64,000 nucleotides of DNA from an uncultured Spirochaetales bacterium (GTDB lineage: Bacteria > Spirochaetota > Spirochaetia > Sphaerochaetales > Sphaerochaetaceae): the NCBI GenBank assembly GCA_949300325.1, contig CASGDQ010000017.1, positions 1 through 64,000 on the forward strand. The letters run 5' to 3'. This document shows, piece after piece, positions 8,330 through 16,605 of the stretch. A program made the position numbers and the translations under genes. The notes under the pieces are model-generated. The model had not been told where the DNA came from and searched no databases. It was given only the letters and a program-made list of their open reading frames with translations. Every line of letters begins with the position of its first letter. The first letter of the stretch is position 1.

Positions 8330-10039
8330 TTAGATGAAAGGGATGGAAATAATTATTTTTGTACCACACCCCTTTGTGCTTTGAATATTGAAAACCAAAT
8401 TACCTCCATAAAATAGTTTTAGTCTTTTATATGTATTCACCAAACCTATATGAGTGCTACTATCAGAAAAATCCATCTCATTAATTATTTTCTCTCTTAC
8501 CTCATTGTCCATTCCACATCCATTGTCCTCAACAATTATTTCAACAACACTCTCTTTTCTAATAAAAGTAATCCAAATCATGCCTTTTCCTGCAATTTCC
8601 TTGAATCCATGGGAAATACAATTCTCCAAGAGAGGCTGCAAAATTAATTTTAATGTCTTTTGCTCAAGAGTTGATTCATCAATATCCCATAACACATTAA
8701 ACTTACCAGGAAATCTATAGGTCTGAATCAATAAATAATTTTTTGCATAATTTATTTCATCCTTCAAAGGGACCGTATCAAGAGGATTTGCCAAAGAATA
8801 CTCCAAAATGCTAGAAAGACTTTCTATCATATTACTAGCCTTATTCTTACCGCGACCAAGTCTTATTGATTCCCAATATATCGCATTCAATGTATTATAA
8901 AGAAAGTGAGGATTAATCTGATACTGAAGAGCACGGAATTCCATACTTGACATATGGTCCTGCAAATATTTCTTCTCTAAAAAAACCTGCAACACATTTC
9001 TTATGATAGCTTCATAAGAATTTTCTTTAATTGTCCAGTCGGTTGCCTCATCACCATTATTTAATATATCAACAATATCATTAAGTAATTTGTTATTCTT
9101 CTTTGTAATATGCATTGTGATACAAATAACAACAAAAATAGCAACAACCATAATAATCGTAATCACAATTCTTACAATTCTAGGTATTACCATGGAATAG
9201 GACTCTGATAGAAAAAGAAAATATCGCCATCCATTAAAATCTGAATTTTTATTAATAACAAAATACTTATTATTAGCTATTTCGATACGAGATACATCAT
9301 CAGATAGATTTTGCAAATCTATTGTCTTCAACTTCTCTACTTCTGGGTAAATAATACTACCTGTTTCATCTGTAATAAGAATAAAATAACCTTCTGACTT
9401 AGGAAAAAGAGAGCTAATCAACTCATAGAAATAACTATAATTGACATTAAACACTATTCCTCCTGGGTTTTCGTTACGTCTAAATATACTGATTACTTTT
9501 ATTCCTCCTGGATCAGAAAAAGCTTGTTTGATTTTCCTAATCTCATAATAACTATCCCATTTTTCCATTTTACCAACATATTCAAGCCAATCAGAATCCC
9601 AATAATCATCAGAATAGACGATCCCATTCAAAGAAGAGATAAATTTCCCATAAGAATTATCACCCCACATATAAATAGAATGAAAATATCCTCGTGAATT
9701 AATAAATGAATTTATAGTCGACTGCATCATATTGAAAGTTCTAATTTCATCCAAGGAATATGACTGATTCTCAAGAATTGTATTAATAAAATTTACGATT
9801 GAAGGATTTGAATGAAAATTCATTAAAAACCCATCTATATCAAGAAATGGAGAATCCATATTCATCTTTAACAATTCTGCATCTGTTTTCAAACTTTCCT
9901 CTACTTGTTTGGTTGTAACGTTGTCAATAATTACAATCAATCCTACTCCCATGATGACAAGAGGAATAATCAAAGGGATGACAAAAGCCAAAAGATTGTG
10001 AATAAAAAAATGTTTTTTTATAACCTTTTCGTTATTCAT
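8330..10039 (-). CDS. Sensor histidine kinase, YesM/LytS type
   Basis: About 569 residues. Two membrane helices (near residues 20-45 and 290-315) bracket an extracytoplasmic sensor of ~240 residues. A HAMP-like linker leads to the HisKA_5 H-box 'INPHFLYNTLNAIYWES' and an ATPase domain with 'PLLENCISHGFKE' (N-box) and 'VEDNGCGMDNEV' (G1). I start at 10039, where the ATG overlaps the response-regulator stop as ATGA and GGAG stands 9 nt upstream; the ATG at 10054 has no ribosome site. It should sense an extracytoplasmic sugar signal and phosphorylate the YesN-type regulator in the same transcript. Confidence 0.9.
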   Translation of the reverse strand: MNNEKVIKKHFFIHNLLAFVIPLIIPLVIMGVGLIVIIDNVTTKQVEESLKTDAELLKMNMDSPFLDIDGFLMNFHSNPSIVNFINTILENQSYSLDEIRTFNMMQSTINSFINSRGYFHSIYMWGDNSYGKFISSLNGIVYSDDYWDSDWLEYVGKMEKWDSYYEIRKIKQAFSDPGGIKVISIFRRNENPGGIVFNVNYSYFYELISSLFPKSEGYFILITDETGSIIYPEVEKLKTIDLQNLSDDVSRIEIANNKYFVINKNSDFNGWRYFLFLSESYSMVIPRIVRIVITIIMVVAIFVVICITMHITKKNNKLLNDIVDILNNGDEATDWTIKENSYEAIIRNVLQVFLEKKYLQDHMSSMEFRALQYQINPHFLYNTLNAIYWESIRLGRGKNKASNMIESLSSILEYSLANPLDTVPLKDEINYAKNYLLIQTYRFPGKFNVLWDIDESTLEQKTLKLILQPLLENCISHGFKEIAGKGMIWITFIRKESVVEIIVEDNGCGMDNEVREKIINEMDFSDSSTHIGLVNTYKRLKLFYGGNLVFNIQSTKGCGTKIIISIPFI

Positions 10040-10776
10040 TCTCCGTGTCTCCATGAATTAGGAGAACATCCATAATATGCTGAAAAAGCTCTGGAAAAAG
10101 CTTTAGGCGATGAATAGCCCACCAAAGATGAAATTTCACTAATTTTCATACCTTCTTTCAAATAAATAGAAGCTTTTTTCATTTTCTCAGCAGTGAGGAA
10201 ATCAGAGAAATTCATTCCAGTATGTTTTTTGAAGTATTGAGAGAAATAAGAAGGATTCATATTCATCAATGAAGCTCCATATTCAAGGGTTGCAGAAGCA
10301 ACAGAAGATAAAATATTTTTTATAGCTTTTTGTAACCCTACTGGATACGCACTGATATCAAAAACATCTGTGTCTTCAGCAGAAACAGTCTCTGCATCTA
10401 ATTCTTTTCTTATATGATCAAAAACACAAACTATTTCATCATATTTTGTAGGTTTGAGTATATAATCCCTTACTCCATATCTTAGAGCATTTTTCACATA
10501 CGAAAAATCTCGATATCCTGAAATAAAAACCATTTTTATTTTTAAATTATTTTCATAAACATATTTTGCAACAGCAATTCCATCCATCAAAGGCATTTTA
10601 ATATCACAAAGAATGACATCAACTAATCTAGAATGAATAAAATCAATCACTTCCCTACCATTACAAACCTGTCCAATTACCTCAAAACCAATGTCAGCCC
10701 AAGGAAAAAAACAACAAAGAGACGACCTCGCTTCAACCTCATCATCTGCGACTAACAACTGATAGATCCTTTTCAT
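10036..10776 (-). CDS. YesN-type response regulator with AraC HTH
   Basis: 246 residues. The receiver has the acidic pair in 'LLVADDEVEA', the phospho-acceptor Asp in 'VILCDIKMPLMDG' (about residue 56), Ser in 'VFISGYRDF' and Lys in 'YILKPTKY', so it looks functional. The C-terminal ~100 residues hold an AraC-type double helix-turn-helix ('ISEISSLVGYSSPKAFSRAF'). The linker is short compared with the ~500-residue Bacillus YesN. Together with the kinase it should activate the sugar operon downstream. A perfect TATAAT ends 7 nt before the ATG and no ribosome site is present, suggesting a leaderless mRNA. Confidence 0.9.
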   Translation of the reverse strand: MKRIYQLLVADDEVEARSSLCCFFPWADIGFEVIGQVCNGREVIDFIHSRLVDVILCDIKMPLMDGIAVAKYVYENNLKIKMVFISGYRDFSYVKNALRYGVRDYILKPTKYDEIVCVFDHIRKELDAETVSAEDTDVFDISAYPVGLQKAIKNILSSVASATLEYGASLMNMNPSYFSQYFKKHTGMNFSDFLTAEKMKKASIYLKEGMKISEISSLVGYSSPKAFSRAFSAYYGCSPNSWRHGE

Positions 10777-10783
10777 AGTGATA

Positions 10784-10789
10784 ATTATA
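10784..10789 (-). promoter_or_regulatory. -10 element of yesN-type gene (leaderless)
   Basis: On the minus strand TATAAT is followed by 7 nt and the ATG at 10776. Transcription would begin at or next to the start codon. No clear -35 box in this AT-rich stretch. Confidence 0.5.
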
Positions 10790-10836
10790 CATCATTAAAT
10801 TTTTATATAATAAGATTATTTCACAAAAAAAGAGTA

Positions 10837-10842
10837 TATACT
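10837..10842 (+). promoter_or_regulatory. -10 element of AlkD-like gene (leaderless)
   Basis: TATACT followed by 6 nt and the ATG at 10849. No Shine-Dalgarno sequence fits between them. The -35 region is AT-rich and unclear. Confidence 0.5.
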
Positions 10843-10848
10843 TTGTTT

Positions 10849-11487
10849 ATGACCGACACCTACCAGCTTTATCTTCCATATATCAGCAAAGAGTATTCGT
10901 CCTTTTCGAACAAGATCGTAAAGGATGTAGATTATCCTATCCTTGGCGTGAAGCTTCCAATTTTGAGGGCCCTGTCAAAAGAGATTGACGAGCTTGATTT
11001 CCCAATCCGCTATCACGAGGATGTGCTTCTGAGGGGCTTTGCCATCGCAAGGAAGAAATGCCCGCTTGGCGAGAAGCTCGATCTTGTTTCATCCCAGCTT
11101 CCGCTTTTAAAGAGCTGGGACGAAGTCGATTCGTTTTCAGCCGCGCTCAAATTCAAGAAGGCGGAGCTGGGCGAGGCATATTCATATTTCAAGAAGCTCT
11201 TCAAGGATGAAAGGGTGTTCGTCCGCCGCCTTGCAATCGTCTGGATGATGCAGAACAAGAAGAGCTTTAACGATCTTGACGAGATGCTTGCTCTCATAAC
11301 CTCCGTAAAAAACGACGATTACTATATCTCCATGGCCGTCGCCTGGGCGCTCTGCGATTTCTATATCCTCTCTGCCGACAAAGCCCTGCCCTATTTTAGG
11401 AAAGTGGACGAGGAGACAAGAAAGAGGGCGAAGCAGAAATGCAGGGACTCATTTCGAATCAGCGACAGGCGTTTCGAGGAATGCTGA
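10849..11487 (+). CDS. AlkD-like DNA alkylation repair protein (HEAT-repeat)
   Basis: 212 residues, close to the 210-240 of the AlkD family. It has the N-terminal 'VKLPILRALSKEID' that opens the helical repeats, and in the middle 'VRRLAIVWMMQNKK' and 'YYISMAVAWALCDFYI', the tandem helix pairs whose Trp and Asp side chains flip or contact alkylated bases in AlkC/AlkD glycosylases. Such proteins remove positively charged 3-methyladenine or 7-methylguanine. A closely related group, common in Firmicutes and spirochaetes, has not been tested enzymatically, so the activity is inferred. I start at the ATG at 10849, two codons after a TTG, because the -10 box lies 6 nt before it. It is divergent from yesN, and GC content rises sharply from here on. 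Confidence 0.8.
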   Translation: MTDTYQLYLPYISKEYSSFSNKIVKDVDYPILGVKLPILRALSKEIDELDFPIRYHEDVLLRGFAIARKKCPLGEKLDLVSSQLPLLKSWDEVDSFSAALKFKKAELGEAYSYFKKLFKDERVFVRRLAIVWMMQNKKSFNDLDEMLALITSVKNDDYYISMAVAWALCDFYILSADKALPYFRKVDEETRKRAKQKCRDSFRISDRRFEEC

Positions 11488-11517
11488 AAATTTCCTGATG
11501 TTTTTTGGGAAAACGTA

Positions 11518-11546
11518 TTGACACATGTTACTCTAAATAGTATCGT
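11518..11546 (+). promoter_or_regulatory. trpB promoter with TGTTACT direct repeats
   Basis: TTGACA (11518-11523), 17 bp, TATCGT (11541-11546) forms a good sigma-70 promoter about 28 nt upstream of the AAGGAG/ATG of trpB. Two copies of TGTTACT start at 11526 and 11546, exactly 20 bp (two helical turns) apart and spanning the -10 box, so they are candidate regulator sites. Confidence 0.65.
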
Positions 11547-11580
11547 GTTACTATCAATGGAAACACAAGGAGAAATAGAT

Positions 11581-12873
11581 ATGCAGAACCTCGTTACAAA
11601 AACGATAAATACGGAAAACCTTCCCGACAAGAACGGATTCTTTGGGGAATACGGCGGATCGTTCGTGCCTGAAGTGCTTGAGAAGGTCATGAAGGAAGTG
11701 GGAGAAGCCTATGACAAGATCGCAAATGATCCTTCCTTCATCAAGGAGCTCAAGGAGCTGAATGAGACCTATACGGGACGCCCGAGTCCGGTCTACCATG
11801 CAAAAAGGCTTTCCGAGGCGGTTGGAGGGGCTGAGATCTATCTCAAGAGAGAAGATCTGAACCATACCGGAGCACACAAGATCAACCACTGCCTTGGAGA
11901 GGTGCTGCTTGCAAAGAGGATGGGGAAAAAGAAGGTCATCGCAGAAACAGGTGCGGGACAGCATGGAGTGGCCCTTGCGACAGCAGCGGCCCTTCTCGGA
12001 CTTGAATGCGACATATACATGGGCGAGGTGGATGTGAAGAAGGAAGCTCCGAATGTTGCGAGGATGAAGGTGCTCGGAGCGAAGGTCGTGAGCGTCACAA
12101 CAGGAACCAGGACGCTCAAGGATGCCGTCGACGAAGCATTCAAGGCCTATCTTGAAGATCCCGTCAATCAGATATACTGCATCGGAAGCGTGGTCGGACC
12201 CGATCCGTTCCCGCGCATGGTGCGCGACTTCCAGTCGATAATCGGAGTGGAGGCGAAAGAGCAGATGCAGAAGCTCACAGGACGCCTTCCAGATGCTCTT
12301 GTGGCCTGCGTGGGCGGAGGCAGCAATGCGATGGGGCTTTTCTCTGCGTTCCTCGATGACAAGGATGTAAAGATTTACGGCGTGGAGCCCGCTGGAAAAG
12401 GCCTTGAGACAGGCAAGCATGCAGCAAGCATCTCGAAGGGAACAAAGGGCATGATCCACGGCTTCAAGTGCTATGTGCTCCAGAATGACAAGGGAGAACC
12501 GCTTCCTGTGTACTCGATCGCTTCCGGCCTGGACTATCCGGGAGTCGGCCCGCAGCACTGCTTCCTGCATGATATAAAGAGGGTCGATTACAAGACCGCG
12601 ACCGACAGGGAGGCTGTCGAGGCGTTCTATGCCCTTTCAAGGATGGAAGGCATCATCCCAGCACTCGAAAGCTCGCATGCGGTAGCATATGCCGTAAAGC
12701 TTGCAAAGGAACTGGGCAAGGGAAAGAACATCCTTGTAAACCTCTCTGGACGCGGAGACAAGGATATAGACTTCGTGATGGAGCACTACCCGCTTGAGGA
12801 GTACGAGCCGGAGGAGACGCTCAAGGACGGATACGACGAATTCCTGTCTCACATCGGAGGAGAAAAGAACTGA
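11581..12873 (+). CDS. trpB: Tryptophan synthase beta chain
   Basis: 430 residues. It shows the N-terminal '[15 protein letters not shown]', the PLP-lysine motif '[14 protein letters not shown]', '[18 protein letters not shown]' (with the catalytic-site Glu and the Gln-His loop), the tetraglycine-like phosphate loop '[12 protein letters not shown]' and the C-terminal '[13 protein letters not shown]'. TrpB condenses indole with serine to tryptophan in the cytoplasm, normally in a complex with TrpA. No trpA or other trp gene is adjacent, so here it is a single-gene unit that may work on free indole or with a distant TrpA. The ATG at 11581 is chosen because AAGGAG stands 8 nt upstream; an in-frame ATG at 11557 precedes that site. 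Confidence 0.95.
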   Translation: MQNLVTKTINTENLPDKNGFFGEYGGSFVPEVLEKVMKEVGEAYDKIANDPSFIKELKELNETYTGRPSPVYHAKRLSEAVGGAEIYLKREDLNHTGAHKINHCLGEVLLAKRMGKKKVIAETGAGQHGVALATAAALLGLECDIYMGEVDVKKEAPNVARMKVLGAKVVSVTTGTRTLKDAVDEAFKAYLEDPVNQIYCIGSVVGPDPFPRMVRDFQSIIGVEAKEQMQKLTGRLPDALVACVGGGSNAMGLFSAFLDDKDVKIYGVEPAGKGLETGKHAASISKGTKGMIHGFKCYVLQNDKGEPLPVYSIASGLDYPGVGPQHCFLHDIKRVDYKTATDREAVEAFYALSRMEGIIPALESSHAVAYAVKLAKELGKGKNILVNLSGRGDKDIDFVMEHYPLEEYEPEETLKDGYDEFLSHIGGEKN

Positions 12874-12894
12874 AGGCCTCATTGCGCCATGGAA

Positions 12895-12923
12895 TTAACA
12901 TCGGATGAAAGTTCTGCTATACT
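12895..12923 (+). promoter_or_regulatory. Promoter of acyltransferase gene (leaderless)
   Basis: TTAACA (12895-12900), exactly 17 bp, TATACT (12918-12923), then 7 nt and the ATG at 12931. No ribosome-binding sequence. Start site of RNA and of translation should coincide. Confidence 0.65.
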
Positions 12924-12930
12924 TTAGCTG

Positions 12931-14190
12931 ATGTTTGATACTCTAGATACCACGGCGCACATGTTCGCATCCACATCAAGCATAAGGAATTCCTCGACCT
13001 ACAGGGTTGCGGCTGTGCTTGCAGCCCCGGTGGATGAAAAGTCCCTGCAGAAGGCGCTGGATAAGACCGTCGTACGGTATCCAATGATGACCAAGCGCCT
13101 GAAACGGGGGCTTTTCTGGTATTATCTGGAGAACAACGACAAGCCCCTTCTGGTCCGCCAGGAAAACGAGTATCCTGCACATCTCATGCAATGGGAAAAG
13201 AACAACAACTACCTTATCAAGGTCCTTTACTTCAACCACAGGATAAGCGTAGAGGCATACCATGTGGTAACCGACGGCACGGGCCTTTCCGAGTTTCTAA
13301 AAACCCTGTTATTCTATTATTTCAAAGAACTCGGGAAAGAAGGAGAATCTGAAAACAAAATACTTCTTCCGGAAAGCTCGGACAACGAGGAGGAAGAGGA
13401 TGCCTTCAGAAAGTACTTTTTGGAAAAGAAAGGAAAGGACCGCATGGCGGAAGATAAGGCCTATCTGATAAAAGGCGGACGTTTCAGCGATTTTGGAAAC
13501 AACGTGACAGTCTTCAAGCTAAAGGTGCCCGAATTAAAAAAAGAGGCATCCCGCATAGGGGTCACAATCACTGCGCTTCTTGCTTCATATGCAGCCTGTG
13601 CCATCGATGAGAATGAAAGAAGGCCCTCCAGACGGAAGAAGCCGGTTGTGGTCCAGGTGCCGGTAAATCTCCGCAAATTCTTTTTATCGAAGACGCTCAG
13701 GAACTTCTTCGGAGTTGTCAACATAACCATACCGTTCGGCAGCTTCGAGGATTTCGACAAAGGAGCAAGGATGGTCAATGCCAAGCTTAAGAGCCATCTT
13801 ACAAAAGCGCATCTGGAAAAAGTCCAAAAATCCAACGTGGCGATCAGCACCAACATATTCAGCAGGATAACCCCGTTAAAGCTTAAGGACCTGTTTATTC
13901 CGATAGGCTTCAAAAGCATCGGGGAAAACAGGAAGACGCTTGCGATATCCAATATCGGGAAGGTGGATATCCCCTTATGGATGCAGAAGAACATCCTATG
14001 CTTTGAGGAAGTGCTTTATCCGACGCTCAAGAGCCCGATCAACATAGGGGTGATAAGCATGGGGGATGTGATCACAATCTCTTTTGCGCGCAATATCGAG
14101 GATGCAAGGATAATCCGCAGCTTCTGCAATCATCTTGCAAAAATAGCGGATGTATCCGTCTATTCGAACATATGGGGGAGTGAAAAATGA
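12931..14190 (+). CDS. Condensation-domain/alcohol acyltransferase-like protein
   Basis: 419 residues of the CoA-dependent acyltransferase superfamily (condensation domains, WS/DGAT, PapA, alcohol acetyltransferases). The key motif HxxxDG is present as 'YHVVTDGTGLSEF' near residue 113. The N-terminal half begins with 'STYRVAAVLAAPVDEKSLQKA' type sequence, which positions substrates in this fold, and the C-terminal half has 'VPVNLRKFF' and 'VNITIPFG', matching the second lobe. No carrier-protein domain or adenylation gene is near, so a free-standing O- or N-acyltransferase is more likely than peptide synthesis. The stop overlaps the start of the zinc-ribbon membrane protein (ATGA), which implies a functional pair. 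Substrate unknown. Confidence 0.7.
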   Translation: MFDTLDTTAHMFASTSSIRNSSTYRVAAVLAAPVDEKSLQKALDKTVVRYPMMTKRLKRGLFWYYLENNDKPLLVRQENEYPAHLMQWEKNNNYLIKVLYFNHRISVEAYHVVTDGTGLSEFLKTLLFYYFKELGKEGESENKILLPESSDNEEEEDAFRKYFLEKKGKDRMAEDKAYLIKGGRFSDFGNNVTVFKLKVPELKKEASRIGVTITALLASYAACAIDENERRPSRRKKPVVVQVPVNLRKFFLSKTLRNFFGVVNITIPFGSFEDFDKGARMVNAKLKSHLTKAHLEKVQKSNVAISTNIFSRITPLKLKDLFIPIGFKSIGENRKTLAISNIGKVDIPLWMQKNILCFEEVLYPTLKSPINIGVISMGDVITISFARNIEDARIIRSFCNHLAKIADVSVYSNIWGSEK

Positions 14191-14846
14191 GAAGATGCAA
14201 AAACTGCGGCATAGATTGCATTGGCTCAGATCCTGCATGCCCGCTATGCGGAGCCCCGCTTGAGACGCCCGGCGATACGCCATATGCATATCCAAAGTAC
14301 AGGATAAAAAAATACATTGCAAAAAAGATCCTTCTGATCTTAAGCCTTTCCATGATCCTCATCATGGCCTTCATCAATTATTTTTCCTGGGAAAAGGCCC
14401 CTCATGCCTGGGCTGTGGAGATTTCCATAGGGATACTGCTTATATGGGCGCTCTGCAGCCTCTGGATCAGCCACAGGCCAAGCATGGGTGCCAAGCTGTT
14501 CACATCCTCGGTAATACTTATGGCGATAATCACCTATATCGATGTGCTTATGGATTTCAATGCATGGAGCACAGGCTATGTGATCCCGATCTACTCATCG
14601 CTTCTTACCATAACCCTTACGATACTGACGATGGCTGGAAGGAAAAACTATCCCCGATTCTTTTCTTATATGACAATATCGGTTCTGATATGCCTTTTAA
14701 GCCCGCTGCTGTACGTATTCTCCCTGGCAAAGATAAAATGGCTGAGCATGCTGCCCCTCCTCTGCGCGGTGATCTGCTTTTTAAGCCTTGCGATAATAAG
14801 GAGAAAGGATATGAAGAGGGAATTAGGAAAAAGATTCAGGCTCTGA
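14187..14846 (+). CDS. Zinc-ribbon six-helix membrane protein
   Basis: 219 residues. The first 30 form a zinc ribbon with two Cys pairs ('RRCKNCGIDC' and 'PACPLCGAPL'), followed by a linker and about six hydrophobic segments ('ILLILSLSMILIMAF', 'WAVEISIGILLIWAL', 'LFTSSVILMAIITYI', and three more). It resembles the DUF6320-type proteins; I know no established function. The start codon overlaps the stop of the acyltransferase, so the two are co-translated, and it may anchor or assist the acyltransferase at the membrane. A hairpin covers its last codons and serves as a terminator for the opposite strand. Confidence 0.65.
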   Translation: MRRCKNCGIDCIGSDPACPLCGAPLETPGDTPYAYPKYRIKKYIAKKILLILSLSMILIMAFINYFSWEKAPHAWAVEISIGILLIWALCSLWISHRPSMGAKLFTSSVILMAIITYIDVLMDFNAWSTGYVIPIYSSLLTITLTILTMAGRKNYPRFFSYMTISVLICLLSPLLYVFSLAKIKWLSMLPLLCAVICFLSLAIIRRKDMKRELGKRFRL

Positions 14847-14857
14847 TAGCCTGAATC
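14828..14857 (-). terminator. Terminator of nitroreductase gene
   Basis: A perfect 10-bp stem GATTCAGGCT/AGCCTGAATC with a 5-nt loop is followed on the minus strand by a run of five T. It lies 50 bp after the nitroreductase stop and inside the 3' end of the zinc-ribbon gene. Confidence 0.65.
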
Positions 14858-14907
14858 CGCATCTTATGTCATGTTATCGATAAAAAACAGGTCTAAGAGA
14901 TATCATT

Positions 14908-15405
14908 CTATCTGATATATGTAACAGTATCCTTTTTCAGCATGCGCTCATCCGGAGTCATGTCCGCATACCCAAGCGCAAGGCAGCCATAGACCCTGTA
15001 GCCTTCGGGAACCCCGAACTTCTGCATGCTTGCAGCCTTTTCTCCGCTTCTGTTTATCCTGTTTATCCACACAGATCCAAGCCCCAGAGCGCACGAAGCG
15101 TACATCATGGCGCACATTGCGCAAGCCGAGTCCTCGTTCGCATACGGGCTCTTCTCATCATAGCTGACCATGATGAACACCGGCGCGCCATAGCATATCT
15201 CGGCATCGCCGCCCAGGATAAAACGGCCGATTTCATCGATCTTGCTCCTGTCTTCCACAACCACGAAATGCCAGGCTTGCGTATTCATGCCGCTCGGGGC
15301 ATGGCGCGCAGCCTCCACCACCTTCTCAATAAGCTCATGAGGCACGGCATCCTTCTTGTACTTTCTTATGCTCCTTCTTGCAAGCAAACTTTCATATGCA
15401 TCCAT
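14908..15405 (-). CDS. Nitroreductase-family flavoprotein
   Basis: 165 residues, a short single-domain nitroreductase. It has the N-terminal 'SLLARRSIRKYKKDAVP' (Arg-Arg-Ser-Ile-Arg FMN phosphate contact), 'AARHAPSGMNTQAWHFVVV' and, near the end, 'YRVYGCLALGYAD' for the FMN ring. Members transfer electrons from NAD(P)H through FMN to nitroaromatics, quinones or flavins. It has an AGGAGG site 7 nt before the ATG. It is monocistronic, with a terminator downstream. The physiological substrate cannot be inferred. Confidence 0.88.
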   Translation of the reverse strand: MDAYESLLARRSIRKYKKDAVPHELIEKVVEAARHAPSGMNTQAWHFVVVEDRSKIDEIGRFILGGDAEICYGAPVFIMVSYDEKSPYANEDSACAMCAMMYASCALGLGSVWINRINRSGEKAASMQKFGVPEGYRVYGCLALGYADMTPDERMLKKDTVTYIR

Positions 15406-15452
15406 AAAAGCCTCCTATCAACTAAATATATCATGTTTTTCCATTAAAGGCG

Positions 15453-15481
15453 GTGACATAAATCAAAAAGAAAACTATGCT
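15453..15481 (+). promoter_or_regulatory. Promoter of lrgAB (leaderless)
   Basis: GTGACA (15453-15458), 17 bp, TATGCT (15476-15481), then 7 nt and the ATG at 15489. The upstream ATG at 15477 lies inside the -10 box and cannot be the start if this promoter is used. Confidence 0.6.
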
Positions 15482-15488
15482 TAACGCC

Positions 15489-15866
15489 ATGAAAATCCTA
15501 TCCCAACTGGCAATCCTGATGTTCATATGCCTTATGGCTGAACTGATCAGCGCGGCTCTTCCTTTTTCCTTCCCATCTGCGATCCTTGCGCTGTTTATAT
15601 TGCTCGCACTCCTTTCTCTTAAGATCATAAGGACGGAAAATCTCGAAGAGGTCTTTAATTTCTTCATCTCAAACATGGCCTTCTTCTTCATTCCTGCAGG
15701 AGTGCAGATCATAAACGAGACGGAAATACTGAAATCCGCATTCCTTGAAATCGTCCTGATAACCGTAATCAGCCTCTTCACCACTTTCCTCGCAGCTGCA
15801 AAAACGGTCGAACTAGTTGAAAGGCTCATAGAGAAAAAGAACAGCAGGAAAGGAGAAGAAGCATGA
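15489..15866 (+). CDS. lrgA: LrgA/CidA-family holin-like membrane protein
   Basis: 125 residues with four hydrophobic segments. It has the family pattern 'QLAILMFICLMAELISAALP' at the N-terminus, then 'PSAILALFILLALLSLKII' and 'FFISNMAFFFIPAGVQII' (the conserved 'FFVPaGV' segment). Known roles are control of murein hydrolases and cell lysis, or transport of small acids such as pyruvate and glycolate with LrgB. The start at 15489 is set by the -10 box 7 nt upstream. The stop overlaps lrgB by 4 bp. Confidence 0.85.
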   Translation: MKILSQLAILMFICLMAELISAALPFSFPSAILALFILLALLSLKIIRTENLEEVFNFFISNMAFFFIPAGVQIINETEILKSAFLEIVLITVISLFTTFLAAAKTVELVERLIEKKNSRKGEEA

Positions 15867-16549
15867 AGGAAATTCTTACCGCATCCCCTTTTTTCGGCAT
15901 CTGCATAACTGTTGCATCTTATAGGCTCGGCCTTTTGCTGAATAAGAAAACACATATGGCGCTATTCAATCCTCTCTTAATTGCCGAAATAATCATAATC
16001 TCCATTCTTCTTATAGCAGGCATACCGGTTGAGGCCTATAACAATGGAGGCATGCTAATAAATATGTTCCTCTCCCCGATAACTGCGCTTTTAGCAGTCT
16101 CGATATATAAGCAGAGAGAGAAAATTAAGAGGCATCTTGCGGCGATAGTCTCAGGAACATTAATCTCCAGCATCGTAAGCATCCTGACCATAATCATCCT
16201 TTCAAATCTCTTAGGAGTTCCAGCCCAGGTGAAATATTCCCTCATCCCCAAAAGCGTGACAACGCCGATTGCGATAGCAATAAGCAGCCAGCTTGGAGGT
16301 ATAGAAAGCCTTACTGTTACAAGCCTCCTTATTACAGGCATCCTGGGCAATGTCCTTGCGCCGTTCATGATAAGGCTGTTCTGCGTCAAAAGCAGGATCG
16401 CATCCGGAGTTGCAATCGGGGGAGCCAGCCATGTCGTAGGCACCTCGAAGGCTTTCGAGCTGGGAGAGGATATCGGCTCCATAAGCTCCATCGCCCTATC
16501 CTTTTCTGGAATAATAACCGCATTGATAGCCTTAATCTTTTTTACATGA
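15863..16549 (+). CDS. lrgB: LrgB-family membrane protein
   Basis: 228 residues, hydrophobic throughout. It contains the LrgB signatures 'LIPKSVTTPIAIAISSQLGG' and 'GVAIGGASHVVGTSKAFELG', which in this family and in the plant plastidial glycolate/glycerate transporter line the transport path. The gene overlaps lrgA by ATGA, so both are made together and probably form one membrane complex. A bidirectional terminator follows at 16558-16585. Confidence 0.92.
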   Translation: MKEILTASPFFGICITVASYRLGLLLNKKTHMALFNPLLIAEIIIISILLIAGIPVEAYNNGGMLINMFLSPITALLAVSIYKQREKIKRHLAAIVSGTLISSIVSILTIIILSNLLGVPAQVKYSLIPKSVTTPIAIAISSQLGGIESLTVTSLLITGILGNVLAPFMIRLFCVKSRIASGVAIGGASHVVGTSKAFELGEDIGSISSIALSFSGIITALIALIFFT

Positions 16550-16557
16550 GCAAAAAA

Positions 16558-16585
16558 AGCGGCCTGACTTGATTATAAGGCCGCT
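16558..16585. terminator. Bidirectional terminator between lrgB and yitT
   Basis: An 8-bp GC-rich stem AGCGGCCT/AGGCCGCT with a 12-nt loop is flanked by an A-run on the left and an AT-rich T stretch on the right, and sits between two convergent genes. Confidence 0.75.
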
Positions 16586-16605
16586 ATATTTTATCAGCAA
16601 AAGCA

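Noticed and set aside
11554-12570. Long open frame antisense to trpB (338 codons)
   Set aside because: It mirrors the codon bias of trpB, has no ribosome site and shows no domain; trpB itself is certain.
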